64,000 bases of DNA from Stichopus chloronotus (lineage: Eukaryota; Echinodermata; Holothuroidea; Aspidochirotida; Stichopodidae): contig CM037843.1 of the NCBI GenBank assembly GCA_021234535.1, forward strand, positions 12,671,979 to 12,735,978, read 5' to 3'. The notes under the pieces were generated by a model. The model searched no databases. It was not told where the DNA came from and was given only the letters and a program-made list of their open reading frames with translations. The position numbers and the translations under genes were made by a program. This document shows positions 13,701-23,379 of this stretch, piece by piece. How positions within the stretch are numbered: the first letter of the stretch is position 1; each line of letters starts with the position of its first letter.

Positions 13701-16700
13701 CTACTTTAAGAATTGAATAATACCCATTCAGCAGCATGCTACAATGAATGGCTGTGAAACCTCATTTGTCCCTAAGAATGCTGATCAGCCAAAGGCACTG
13801 ACTACCATAACACGAATGATCAACCCTCAACATTGTAACATACAATTTGCAGAAGAAACTATCACTTTGCACAATGTAATAATTTATGGCTCATATGGCC
13901 CATTCTGAAGTTGTACCCACAAATGTTGAATACTGCTAAGGGTTCCACTACCACAATGCTAATTTGACAAACCTTTCACATCAATTGTAAAGAAAGCAGG
14001 CAGAAAGCATGATTTCACAAAATGGTCCATGTGGCCCCATATGGGACCAATAATCTTGGACAACCAGGAGGAGCCACTAGAATAGTGGTAAAATGTCACA
14101 ATTTTCAACTGAATGGCAAAGAATCCATAGGAGATGCATTTTGCAGAATTTCATACAAGGGCCCATATGGCCCATTTGGACCATGGACACAAAAATCCTG
14201 AACATCCCAGGTACCAACGTTAATTTGACAAACCCTTCACACTGTGGTGCAAAATATGCTGAAAAGAAACATTTTGCATGATTTCATAAAATGGTCCAAT
14301 TGCTAAAATGGGACCATTAATCCTCAAAAACCTGAAGGAATGTCTATCCTAGTACTAATGTGACACAATTTAATTTTAGCACCATACAATCTGTAGGAGA
14401 AGAGTCATTCTTCATGATTTCATAAAGGGTCCATATGGCCCATTTGGATCTTGCACCCAAAAATCTTGAACATCTTGAAGGCACCACTACCATAATGCAT
14501 CCACATACCAAGTGTGAACTATGTCCAAGCTTTATCACTTGAGACATTATGCTAAAAAGTTTTCAGAATTTTTTCTCCCAGTGCCCCCAGATGACCTTTG
14601 ACCTCCACAAAAAACAATAGGGCACACCTCAATATGGCAGACCTACATCCCAAGTTTGACTTTCATCACGATCTAGACCTTTGACTTCCACAAAAAACAA
14701 AAGGGGACACCTCCTCAATGTGGTGAACGTACATACCCAGTTTAACCTTCATCCTACATCCAATATTGAGTTAGAGAGTACTGAAGCAAGTGTCACACAC
14801 ACACACACACCCACCTTAACACACATACATGCACATGCACACATAAACTTGCCAACCTAAAGGGATCAAACCCAGGACATCCCGGTTGCTAAGCTTCATT
14901 TCTTCAAATGCCACCACTTATGCCACCACTCAACCACAGAACTGGTCTACACATACATACACATACACGGCTGCATGATAGGTTAAAAACAAACATAAAC
15001 TCAAATAGGTTAAAAAGAAACATAATAAATCAGGAGTCATGACCTTCACAATAAACCCAACCTATGTTTCACTGGTGTCAAATTTGAGGTTAAAGATACT
15101 CTTCAATTTCAGAGAACAAATACTTTTTGCTTTAATTTCTTTAGCATACACATTAAATTTTGTATCCTTGAGGCAACTGAGAATCTTTCTTGACCAAAGT
15201 AGTCACTTTAAACATCAATCTCTTGAATTATGAGCATCAGTCTCTAGAATTATGAGCAAGACATAGTTGACATACAGTAAGTGGACAAAGTAAAAAAAAA
15301 AAATCTGCTCTCTCAATTAAAACCCTCATAAGTTGTTGCTGCAATATTTCTTATACCATAATTGATCAAATGTGATCAAACACATATTCAGTGACATGTT
15401 CGGAACAGTAATGGAGTGAACTGCATAATAACATTTGTCCCAGAAGCAAAGTTACATAAAGCCTGATATAATAAAGCAATTTGATGATTTGGTATGGGGT
15501 GATTATTTTCAAATATGAAGTGGAAATCAATACAAACTACAGTAGACCAATTCCAGTTTGCAAGGCAACTACCAGAAGGAGTCCAATTGAATCAGTGCCC
15601 ATGTTTTTTTACATGAAACATCCTTACCCTTTATACTGAAATTTCCAAAATGGGGCACTTCAATCTGGGGTACATTTATGTGGACATATTAACAAAAGGC
15701 ATCCTTGAGAAGGATGCATTTGAAAAAGGGGAGTGCTGTGAAAACATGCACTCATTTTTTTCAGTTAGTGAACATAAAGTGGGTTGTCAGATGTAAATTA
15801 AAGGAGGTTGGTGTTAGCATACTAATTTTACGGACAGTATGGCAGAACACAGTTTCACAGCAGTTTCATAATTCTGACCTGTTTGAGTCAAAAGTAACAT
15901 AAAATCTGCACCACGATGATTAATACTTTCTTCTTCTTCTGGTAGCTCATCATACTGCTGCCAATTGCTCTCAATTTTCCTCCTAGAAAATGAGGTTGTA
16001 ATCTAAATAGTGAAAGACAAAGGAAAAGTGTAAGTTAGTGTAAAGAAAAGATGACTTGAACACCTAACTGTATTAAATTTCTACTACTTGCTTCATGCAG
16101 TGTACTTGATGACATGTCAAAAACTGTAATTTAATCACCAATATTTCTGGAATGGATATGGTACATTTGATACGACATATTTCTACTAACCCAAGCTTTT
16201 ACAAACCCTCTGTATCTGCATCAAGCATTAAAGCAAGGTAAAAAAATTGAACATGAACAGAAATCATACATTCAAAACATTGCCAGCTTCAAATCAAATA
16301 TCATGTCTGAATTTCCCCAAAGCATCATGTCTTCTTTCAAAAGTAGCAACAGAGTCAGCTCAGACAACTTTAACTGAATGGATATGCCAAACAGTAAAAC
16401 CTGTATTTCTGATGGGAAAGTTCATCACATTACGACTGAAAATGCTGTTTTGTCAGTTTAAAATGGTGAGCTCTAGAAATCTCTTGATACATTCAGCATA
16501 CAAAAGTAACATTAACATCATATATGACACAAACAATTTTAATATCTTCAATATCTCCCCTGAGGTCCTGAGTCTTCTTTAACTTCAAGTATGCAGATTC
16601 AATTCATGCAACCTTTCTTCATAGGATAATTCCTTCATTGATAGAATATATACGCAAAGAATGTGACACACCTCTGCATATTCTCTAGCTCAACCAATAC

Positions 16701-19700
16701 CCTGTGTCAGGTAAAGGAAGTTTATCTAAAGTCTGAAACAATTAAATGCTACCTCATCTAATATGTGTAGACTCTTCTTTAAAAGGGGCACACTGGGTTG
16801 TTTTGTGAAAATCACATAATTTATCCAAACCTGTAACCTTCCCTTTACATATTTATGACAAATGTTCAAACTAAGATGATCCTTGCATGTGTCACATACA
16901 ATTCAACAATGGTGAGAATGAATTAATGATTCAATTTGGTTTTTGAAAAAGTAAGTGAACAGACACTTTTTCCCAATCCCAGTAGTACAAATTCACATAT
17001 ACACAACCAGGACAAGTGCAGGCAGGGGAAAAAAAAAATCAAAATTTTTGACAGCTTTCAAAACTATTGGTATAGATGTGAAATTTGACTTATTATGCTG
17101 CCATGTGAATGTAACCCATCCTCACAAATTCATTGATATAAAGTCAATGTGTCGCTTAAATCTCATTGTGATTATGCAGTCCCTTTATTCACCTGAGCTT
17201 GACTGTATTTTATAATTCACTAATAATCCAGTATCTCTCTCCAATGAAGAAACTTTCAAATTAGTGACAGAATCATTCTCAGTCCACAAATGATATATTC
17301 CTGCAAGATCAATACTGTACGTTGTACTGCATGTCTACAGTATAAATACCATGGGAGAAAATTAAAGATACCTTCGGTACTTTAGATGCCATTTTAAAAT
17401 GTATAATGCTAGTACCTCAGAATGTAGTAGCCTCTTTGATGCTACTTGAAGTATTAAAAGTTTGATCCCAACATGTCTGCTGTGTAAAGAATCAAAACTT
17501 AGCATGGTGGGTCGATGGACTATATATCTCTGTCATTGCTTTACCCAAAGCTTTCAAATTTCACAAGCATTCACCATTCTGTTTCACTAAAAGTGTAAAA
17601 AGTGTCAAGAGATTGCTAATAAGTAGCTTTTAAACATATTGTCGCTTTCCAACTTTTCATGTTGTTAGCTAAAAGGAGTAACAGCCAAATAGCCTAGGCT
17701 GCATTAAAATCATTTGGAATCTTTGCTTTAGATGATGCATTATGGACCAACGTACCTGAGAGTGAGACTTAATTTTTTACCAGAGATTTGCTTAAACCTC
17801 TGTTGTATTTGTTTAATAAAACGTGACCTATCAGGTTGGTCGAAATGACTGGCAAGGATGGTCAAAACATCCAAGACGTCCTCCTTAGACGTTTGTCGAA
17901 AGGTTCTGTCTATTCCCTGAATGTGGTCATGCGAAATCATTGCAATAATACGCCCAAACGTCATCTGACCAACCAGCAATCAACGTCAATACAACCAATC
18001 AAAGAAGCAAATATAAATGTTACATGTTGTGTGACATGCGACTAGAAATGAGCACTCTTCATGCAAAGGTTGCCAAGTAAAACCCTGAGTGAAAATCCAT
18101 TGGAATGTTGTTTATATCTATTACGGCTTTTGAGACATGACTTTTCGAAGTTTACAGATACACGTGTAGTGCTGCACAGTGGCGTATTTCTTCTATTTAG
18201 CCTATATATTTTGCCTCTTAATTACTTAATTACTGAGTTTCACATTGGTAAGCGATATATTTTTGAAGAAAATACGTGCTTCCAAAATAAAATCCTCTGG
18301 GCTTATAAAATTCTCTTATATCCTTGAAATAAAGGTTACATATTAAAAACAAAGGATTAACACATTACATATCATAGAAGTCCATATCCTAATGTCAAAA
18401 ATTTTCATTCTTAGCCAATGTTTGTTCATGATACTGCTGTGAGACACTAATTTGCCTGTAAATTTGTTAGTCTTTGATGCATTTTTATGAAATTAGTGGC
18501 TATTTATATCATTTTTAATACTTCATGCACCCAATACTCCAAAATGTCATTTCCATGTCATGCAACATATGCAAAGCATGTACGCCCACGGCTTCCACTT
18601 TCAGGGAAATTTCCTGAAAAATGGTGAATTTTGGGAGTACACAGGAGTGGAACAGGTTTGGTCACTTGTCAATTGATGTGGAAGAAGTGTTGTGTAGCAA
18701 TTATTTGTTCTTTGCCTTTTACTTTTTGCACCTATGTTTAGGAGCAGATTCACTGCCTGCCACGCAGACTGCATTTCTCTTTCTCCACGGCTGATAAAAT
18801 AGGTCCTGCCACAGAACCTGCAAATGATTACACCAAAAGATGTGATTCAGAGGGTAAAGTAGTTGCAAAAATAGGCAGTTTCTTGAACTGATGGAAAGGT
18901 AACCAATCTTGTGCATATAGGGCCTAGGCAGTGGCGATGCCAGGATGTCAGACTTGTGGGGACAAACTGAGGGCAGAGGAAAATATTGGGGGGAGGCAAA
19001 GATTTTCGTGCAGCGTGAAACCGAGCGCTAACCGAGACCGTGCGGGTGGGTTCCAGGGCCCCGCCTTAGGGCCCCTGGCCGGGTCCAGGGGCAAAGCCCC
19101 AGTGGGGGTCCAGGGGGCTGAGCCCCGGAAGCTCTGAGGTTTTAGCATATCTGTGGGTGGAAAATTAAGTCCCAAGAGAGGTATATTATTTATTTTTACG
19201 CCATTTATCTTTTCGGTTGACCGTACTCCAAGGTTCCCAACTTTTTTTCTTTGGGAACTGGGGGGGCAACTGGGGGGCACGGAAACAATCTGGAGGGACA
19301 AATGCCACCTCATGCCCCCCCCCGTAGCACCGCCACTGGGCCTAGGGTAGTAGTACAAGTAGTGGGGGATGGCTGTGGTTGAGTGTGCCTGAGTGAATGT
19401 GGGCATGCTCTACTTCATTTTACAGTGTTTTTACAGCAGTGGCAATGCAGCTGGCCCAGTGATAGTCATCGCCAAAAACTATGTTTTGGAAAGAAAGCTT
19501 TGGAAATGGACAAACTGTGCATAATGTGATCTTTGTGTTTATTCCGTGTACCTAAGCTGCATTTAGAAAGCCTGAGCAAAGGGTAATGGTGAGCTTTTGA
19601 AAGAATTCTGGGCACGAAGTTGTCTGTGAAAGTTTGTCGTTGCTCTGTTATCGCCAGTGTGACTTTGAACAAGCTCACTACACTAAACTCACTTACATCA

Positions 19701-19957
19701 GTTTTTGCGGACGATGAATATCTAATGTTAGATGATAGGCCCACATGGAAGTCGTTAGGCTGTTGCACTTGCAAACCGTATTCCTTTACATCACAGGTGT
19801 TGTCTTTAGTACCAATGGGTGCTTTGCAGTACGACCTAGCTGCTTTGTCGCTGAACTTCGCTGTTTCGGACGATGACGTCCCATTTTTCATTTTTTTCTG
19901 CGCTGCCTTCTTTGCATACAATGCATGGTTTCTCTTTTTGTGTTTATCTGGTCTCAT
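4672..19957 (-). CDS. AVEN: AVEN orthologue, seven-exon gene (whole locus)
   Basis: Joined coding exons are 19957-19697, 16002-15879, 10308-10247, 8382-8278, 7905-7431, 5027-4947 and 4772-4672. All junctions are GT-AG and phases agree (0,1,0,0,1,1), giving 402 residues; human AVEN is 362. Order of recognisable blocks: lysine-rich N-terminus; RRKIESNWQQYDELPEEEE; RGADFMLLL; QFRFKDEE; an LPERLEI segment; a long acidic Ser/Asp-rich region with DDDEELDFLLSLSSPV; and the C-terminal SLDDWLDSILDE. These match vertebrate AVEN block for block. In mammals AVEN inhibits apoptosis by binding Bcl-xL and Apaf-1, and it also activates ATM. The vertebrate N-terminal RGG box is absent here. Introns carry MITEs, a gag fossil and LINE debris. 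Identification is from recognised motifs only; splice choices are by eye. Confidence 0.88.
4947..5027 (-). CDS. AVEN: AVEN exon 6
   Basis: 81 nt, phase 1 in and out, acceptor TGTGTTTCTAG and donor AGGG|GTAAGA. It encodes ELPFLLHEEISTESDPEN plus NGSYQHKARG, an acidic linker without family-specific motifs. It is accepted because the splice sites are strong and the phase keeps exons 5 and 7 in frame. It could be skipped, because 81 is divisible by three. Confidence 0.7.
5430..6215 (-). repeat. Repeat family B with ~145-bp tandem units
   Basis: Inverted relative to 49720-50690. Three tandem units are marked by 'ccctggacttc', 'ccttggaccaa' and 'ccttggactaa' near 5785, 5930 and 6075 (spacing 145). 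Each carries the phrases agagaatctgtag and agaagcattttgcagaatt. The non-tandem flank at 5430-5720 matches 50290-50560. It lies downstream of AVEN exon 5, within intron 5. Confidence 0.65.
7431..7905 (-). CDS. AVEN: AVEN exon 5 (acidic linker)
   Basis: 475 nt, phase 0 in and phase 1 out, acceptor CACAATAG and donor GAAG|GTATGA. It encodes a low-complexity Ser/Thr/Asp/Glu/Gln-rich region, including a CDDDEELDFLLSLSSPVEAG block that matches the 'E E L D x L L x L x x P' box near the end of vertebrate AVEN. A second open frame over the same bases (7709-7509) is a shadow. Confidence 0.83.
8278..8382 (-). CDS. AVEN: AVEN exon 4
   Basis: 105 nt, phase 0 in and out, acceptor TCTCTTACAG and donor GAT|GTAAGT. 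It encodes EDHPNFISFDCNELARNL followed by RTISLPERLEISRSFFD. The pattern 'F x x D C x x L x x x L x x x x L x x R L' corresponds to the AVEN segment that follows the QFRF box. Predicted mostly helical, with no catalytic residues expected. Confidence 0.85.
10247..10308 (-). CDS. AVEN: AVEN exon 3
   Basis: A 62-nt exon with acceptor ATAATTGTAG and donor GAG|GTAAAG. With the carried G it encodes AGSQFRFKDEEAIDENTTEKE in two parts: the AGxSQFRF-like box that directly follows the RGxDF box in vertebrate AVEN, then an acidic tail. It is too short to be noticed as an open frame; the join in phase with exons 2 and 4 is the main support. Confidence 0.87.
10640..11080 (-). pseudogene. BEL/Pao-like gag fossil (DUF1759-type)
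   Basis: From 11080 downward: GQLTRTLSVLKATCNKEEII, then a charged helical region with AGLLSDEAFEQAESWM and QKHYTEEKEEALKKL, and after a frame change near 10818, ELPKAEIPPYDGHPRTFWSF, NFEVNMADKLSSDE and RLSYLIQLTTGKTRSSI. The 'L P K x E I P x F/Y D G x P x x F/W x x F' plus 'L S x x x x L x Y L x x L x G' layout is that of gag regions of Pao-like LTR elements. At least one frameshift and upstream stops are visible, and no pol follows. It is within AVEN intron 2, in the same direction as AVEN. Confidence 0.65.
11807..11854. repeat. (CA)n microsatellite
   Basis: Interrupted CA/CATA dinucleotide tract inside the Helentron-like element; the equivalent (GT)n tract is at 27968-27982 in the other copy. 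Length is likely polymorphic. Confidence 0.8.
12545..12655 (+). repeat. Fragment resembling the GC-rich hAT MITE body
   Basis: Contains gggtccaggggcaaag and a tgggggtc phrase like those at 19081-19115, without the CAGTGGCG termini. Probably an internal fragment of the same family or of the element that gave rise to it. Confidence 0.45.
12700..13030 (-). repeat. Fragment of the AGGTCA tandem family
   Basis: On the minus strand the segment contains repeated versions of ttttggtggaggtcaaagg and tctcaagaagg, the landmarks of the 145-bp unit at 27990-28870. The units are eroded. Non-coding. Confidence 0.5.
13980..14510 (-). repeat. Repeat family B minisatellite units, diverged
   Basis: Four or so units marked by phrases like ggcccatatgggaccaat, tttggaccatggacac and catttggatcttgcacc near 14035, 14160, 14293 and 14427 (spacing about 125-135). 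They also carry the 'agaagcattttgcatgattt' phrase. These are shorter and more diverged than the copies at 5.7-6.2 and 49.8-50.3 kb. Confidence 0.55.
14550..14850 (-). repeat. AGGTCA-family fragment with CA tract
   Basis: On the minus strand, two partial units with tgttttttgtggaggtcaaa and tgtggaagtcaaag, followed by a CA/GT tract at about 14795-14850. This matches the microsatellite-plus-units order of the 27.9-kb element. Confidence 0.45.
14850..14945 (-). mobile_element. tRNA-related SINE head
   Basis: Minus strand shows an A-box-like TGTGGTTGAGTGG and, about 55 bases on, a B-box-like GGGTTTGATCCC, the spacing of a Leu/Ser-type tRNA with a long variable arm. The acceptor stem does not pair well, so this is more likely a SINE head than a functional tRNA gene. 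Confidence 0.45.
15879..16002 (-). CDS. AVEN: AVEN exon 2 (core block)
   Basis: Acceptor CACTATTTAG, then 41 codons plus one base: ITTSFSRRKIESNWQQYDEL, a PEEEE run and RGADFMLLLTQT, ending at donor ACAG|GTCAGA. The 'S/K R K I x S N W x x Y' box and the 'R G x D F x x L L' box are the most conserved part of AVEN across animals. It is phase 0 in and phase 1 out, and both fit the neighbours. Confidence 0.87.
16260..16680 (-). pseudogene. LINE ORF2 C-terminal fossil, heavily mutated
   Basis: Minus-strand translation shows LSYEERLHELNLHT, then RRLR, and farther on ATFERRHDALGKF, in several frames with stops. The 'S Y E E R L x x L x L x T L' box and the final 'F x x R x D' box are standard for the end of CR1-type ORF2 proteins. 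The plus-strand 111-codon open frame over this segment is a shadow. It lies in AVEN intron 1, just upstream of exon 2. Confidence 0.5.
17756..17964 (-). CDS. Possible first coding exon of an unidentified gene
   Basis: ATG at 17964 opens 69 codons (MTFGRIIAMISHDHIQGI, then EDVLDVLTILASHF, then RFIKQIQQRFKQISGKK) that end at a strong donor, CTCAG|GTACGT, in phase 2. The peptide is hydrophilic and predicted helical. It cannot join AVEN exon 2 in frame, so it is not part of the main AVEN transcript. Upstream are an inverted CCAAT motif (gattgg) and TTTATAT. I do not recognise the family and found no convincing next exon before 16.0 kb. It could be a nested gene, an alternative non-productive AVEN exon, or chance. 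Confidence 0.3.
18921..19346 (+). mobile_element. Complete hAT-type MITE with 8-bp target duplication
   Basis: The element 18929-19338 (410 bp) starts CAGTGGCGATGCC and ends with the complement, GTAGCACCGCCACTG. It is flanked by identical GGCCTAGG copies at 18921-18928 and 19339-19346, as expected for an hAT insertion. The body is GC-rich, with a palindromic gccccctgg-type segment and a homopolymer G run. No transposase, so it is non-autonomous. It lies in AVEN intron 1 about 350 bp from exon 1. Confidence 0.85.
19697..19957 (-). CDS. AVEN: AVEN exon 1 (N-terminus)
   Basis: ATG at 19957-19955 opens 87 codons that stop at a near-consensus donor, GAT|GTAAGTGAG, leaving phase 0. The N-terminus is basic (MRPDKHKKRNHALY, then KKAAQKK), followed by a Ser/Thr/Lys-rich stretch with no domain. 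It has no RGG/RG box, unlike mammalian AVEN. The open frame continues past the donor for another 76 codons, but the in-phase join to the next exon and the strength of the donor favour splicing here. This exon has the least family resemblance, so a different first exon remains possible. Confidence 0.65.
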
Positions 19958-21930
19958 GTCCTGATCTTAGCCAAAAAGAACTCTGGCTTCAGACACGAAG
20001 TACTTGCTTCTACTTGGTTCTGGCGTTCTTGATTTAATATTGGATCTGGAGGGAAATTTATTTGGGTTTAGAAGAAGGGATCATTGCGCAATTGGGATGT
20101 ACGTTGCCATCCTTCCCTTACACGTTATCGCTATTGTATGGAAACGTTTAAAAACATGAGAAAAAAAAAACGACTTTCTCTCAAAAAATTGTCTTTTTTG
20201 CCTGATGTTTCTGATTTTAACCTGATAATTCATCTCTGCTAAATGAAATTTTTCCATGTTAAAGACACTTTCTTTTAATTCCATGAGATTTTTCTTCTTA
20301 ATTTTTAAATTTGACCCAATTCATAGTGTCAACTTCCTAAAGTTGGCATTTTGAGGAGACGCTGCATAACGTCATGATATGAAATATTAATACTTTTACC
20401 TTTTTAATAAATGAATGGTGGTCAAAATGCCAATTTACGAAAAAAAAGTCATTTTCCGGGGATTTCTCGCTTTTCGTATGCATTTTTTTTAATTTAATTT
20501 TTCATGTTTCTTAGAGGTCAACTGATCTTCGTCCTCTGAGAAATCCTAAGGTATCCTTACGTATGTCTCTTTTACGCTTCCGTATTATTGCAACACCCAG
20601 CCCTTTTCAAAACAAAATAATCCCCTGAAGCGAAAAGCAAAGGGGACAAAATCCTTGCACCGTTCTTTGTACGTTCGAGGAAATTACTTTCTCCTGTATG
20701 CCGAAACCAACACATCATTCTCCATCCATCCCAGAACCTTAGGCCTTTGTAAGTTGTTTTCACAGTACAATTTAGACTATTCTAACACTCTAAGTTAGTA
20801 GGTCCAGGCGTAGGTAGTCAATATTTAAAGGGATTTACTATTTTGCATTTAGCCTAGCCTAACGTTACATGTGTATACGCTTGAGTAAATTTTTGCTTAG
20901 GCTAGACCCTGTAAGTACATGCTCACTGTACGTGTATAATAACTAATAAGTTCAACTACAATGACAAATCCCCTGGAATGACACACCCCTAGCCATCCTG
21001 AAACTGTAATATTTGGACAACCTAAACTAGGTACTAATTTATAATCAGTGACTGGAAGTGAGGTTCTTTCTAAATGCAGAGGTACTAATTTAGTGACTGG
21101 AATGGATGTATTGTTCCCAAAATCCTTGTTTTTGCCTAATTTCACCCTAAACTTAACCCTAACTCTCAATTTTAACCATGATTGATGATTATTTAGGTTA
21201 AAGCTAGGCTTTAATAGCTTTTTACACCTTCTACTTGGTTTATTCTTATCAAATACTTAATCCTAACCATCATCAATAACCTTGACTGGTGGTCACTGAT
21301 ACTAAATTAGAGCCAATGCAGAGAGACAGAGGGTAAGGGCTAATTCCAGAAAATTAGTCCATGGTAGGTTTGTCCCTATCTGTCACAGTTCTGGGAGTTT
21401 TGGTAAGGGTTTTAACCCCTGGCCTATAGGCTAGGCTAAGATATGATATCTTATTTGTACTGAGAGGTGTCACTTCAAGAAACAACTCAAAATTTGCCTC
21501 AGAACAACACCATGTCTCCAAAATGATCCACCTACTAGTACTACTACTGTACTACACATAAGTTTGTATGAAAATACGGTATGGCCTATATGCTCAGAGT
21601 CGTAGTTAGGGTCACATCTTTGGGGGGATGTGAAGGTAAAAATGCTGACTGGCTGGGGGTTTTTTTTGCCAACAGATAGTTTTAGACACTAGGAATACCT
21701 TCTTAGGAGGGGGTGAAGCAAGGTGAAACAAACAAATTATCGGCCAGACTGCATTCCATGTCAGGGACTTGCTGAAGTTTTGCACCAAAATACAAAAGAA
21801 AACATAAGAAAAATGCCAATTCCTTGCCAACTACTTTGGTTCTGAGTGCATGGAATGCAGACTGGATAATCGACAAAACGAACAAAAGAAAAGCTTGGAA
21901 AGGGGGGGGGGGGGGTGAGTAATGGCAAAA
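19958..21930. other. Intergenic region upstream of AVEN
   Basis: Head-to-head space between AVEN (minus) and FBXO48 (plus). No CpG island, TATA box or initiator stands out. A 15-base match to the U2 snRNA 5' region near 19961-19975 is judged to be chance. No recognised transposon until the array starting near 21940. Confidence 0.4.
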
Positions 21931-21939
21931 CTATGTATA

Positions 21940-23190
21940 AGCTCTGCACCACCATTGGTTGGCTCAGAGGGTAGAAGAAAATTTTGGCTTTTCAAACCCC
22001 CAAGATGGCAGGAGCTGCATGTACCCAGCCTTGAAATATGGATATCATATCTGCACTTCCTTTTTTATGTGAAAAGAAAAATCAATATATGAAAAATGAA
22101 ATGGCATATCAGGTGTTTTGGGGGTCACGGTGATACATGAATGGCAATGAATTACGTATCCTCTTCCATTTTTTTCTTTGAGAACTTGGCAAATACTTTG
22201 CAGAGATTGCCTGAATAATGTTTGTGACTAATTAGCTTCATTATTATCTAAATGGAGTGCCACTATTGGTTGGTATGAATCGTATAAGAAAATTTTGTGT
22301 TTTCAAAACCTCCCAGATGGCAGGAAACAGCACTTCCTGGGTTTACTGGAGCTGAATGTATGCATCCTTGAAATATAGATATCATTTCTGCAATTCCCAA
22401 CTCTTGTGAATAGGAAAATCAATCTATTACAAGTGGTAGTACATACTGTATCATTTTTTTTTGAGGTGGTCGCAATGAATTATTCATCATCTTCTTTTTT
22501 TTTTCTTGAGTACTTGACAAATACTTTTTAGTTGAACACATTGGCACATTGGGGTCTAGATTATTTTCTGTGAGGGACGGGTGGTTTGTTTCCCTGAATT
22601 ATGTATGTGACTAACTATAGTAGTAGGTCTACCATCAAAATGGAGTGCCACTATTGGTTGGCACAAAGCTACAAGAAAATTTTGGCTTTTCAAAAGCTCC
22701 ATATTATACCAGAAACGGCACTTCACAGGTGTACGTGAACTGCATTTCTCCAACCGTGAAATATGGATATCATGTCTGCTATTAATCAATTCGTGCAAAA
22801 GAAAAATCAATTGATTACAATTGGTAGTACAAGTCATTGTATTTGAGGTGATACAAAAACCATAACAAGTTAGCATCCTCTTTCATTTTATTTTTTTTTT
22901 TCTTAGTTCTTGACAAGTATTTTTTGATGGATACATTGGTACCCAGAAATTGGAGGGTGGCAGAGATTGTTTGAACTAATTATGTTTGTCACTAACTAGT
23001 GGGGTTGCTCTCTAAGCAGAGTGTCACCGTTGGTATGCGTTAATCGTACAAGAAAATTTTGGCTTTTCAAGGGCTCCAGATGGCAAGAAACTGCATTTTC
23101 CAGGTTTAGTTGAGCTGCATGTACCCAGCCTTAAAATATGATCTTGTGACTGCAATTTCTCAATTAACAATAAAAACATGTTATGGAAAA
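21940..23190 (+). repeat. Imperfect tandem array, units ~310-385 bp
   Basis: Four units each begin near 'gagtgccactattggttgg' (21948, 22255, 22640, 23019), followed by 'aagaaaattttggcttttcaa', a 'gatggcaggaaacggcact' phrase, 'cttgaaatatggatatcat' and a T-rich tract ending tacttgacaaatact. The same phrases recur singly at 29140-29560 and near 58710. Probably a segment of a larger transposon that has duplicated in tandem. Non-coding. Confidence 0.6.
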
Positions 23191-23248
23191 ATGCTAGTAA
23201 TTTGGATTGATCTTATCTAGAATATTTATCCCCATTATCATTTCCAGA

Positions 23249-23379
23249 AAAGGGTACATTCACTTCTATAGCGCAACATTGGAAAGGGGCGCGGGGTTTC
23301 ATGTTATCCTCTCACCTAAAATTCAGTATTATATTTGCAACATACGACAAAGTGTCCCAACAATTTTGTCCAAGATTGT
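23249..23379 (+). repeat. 131-bp repeat, copy 1 (direct)
   Basis: Identical over 131 bases to 25025-25155 and partly present in inverted form at 24951-25013. GC-rich core gaaaggggcgcggggtttc in AT-rich surroundings. Function unknown. Confidence 0.85.

Noticed and set aside
14850..14945. Functional tRNA gene on the minus strand
   Set aside because: A and B boxes are recognisable, but acceptor-stem pairing is poor; called a SINE head instead.
16247..16582. 111-codon plus-strand frame
   Set aside because: Antisense shadow of a LINE ORF2 fossil recognised on the minus strand.
18719..18916. Possible exon FCGRTYFISRGEREMQ on the minus strand after ATTTGCAG
   Set aside because: The acceptor is good and the frame is open for ~70 codons, but no donor, family or in-phase partner was found, so it is not annotated.
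19961..19978. TTTTGGCTAAGATCA on the minus strand, as in the 5' part of U2 snRNA
   Set aside because: Only about 15 bases match; neither the U2 5' end nor the following branch-recognition and Sm regions are present.
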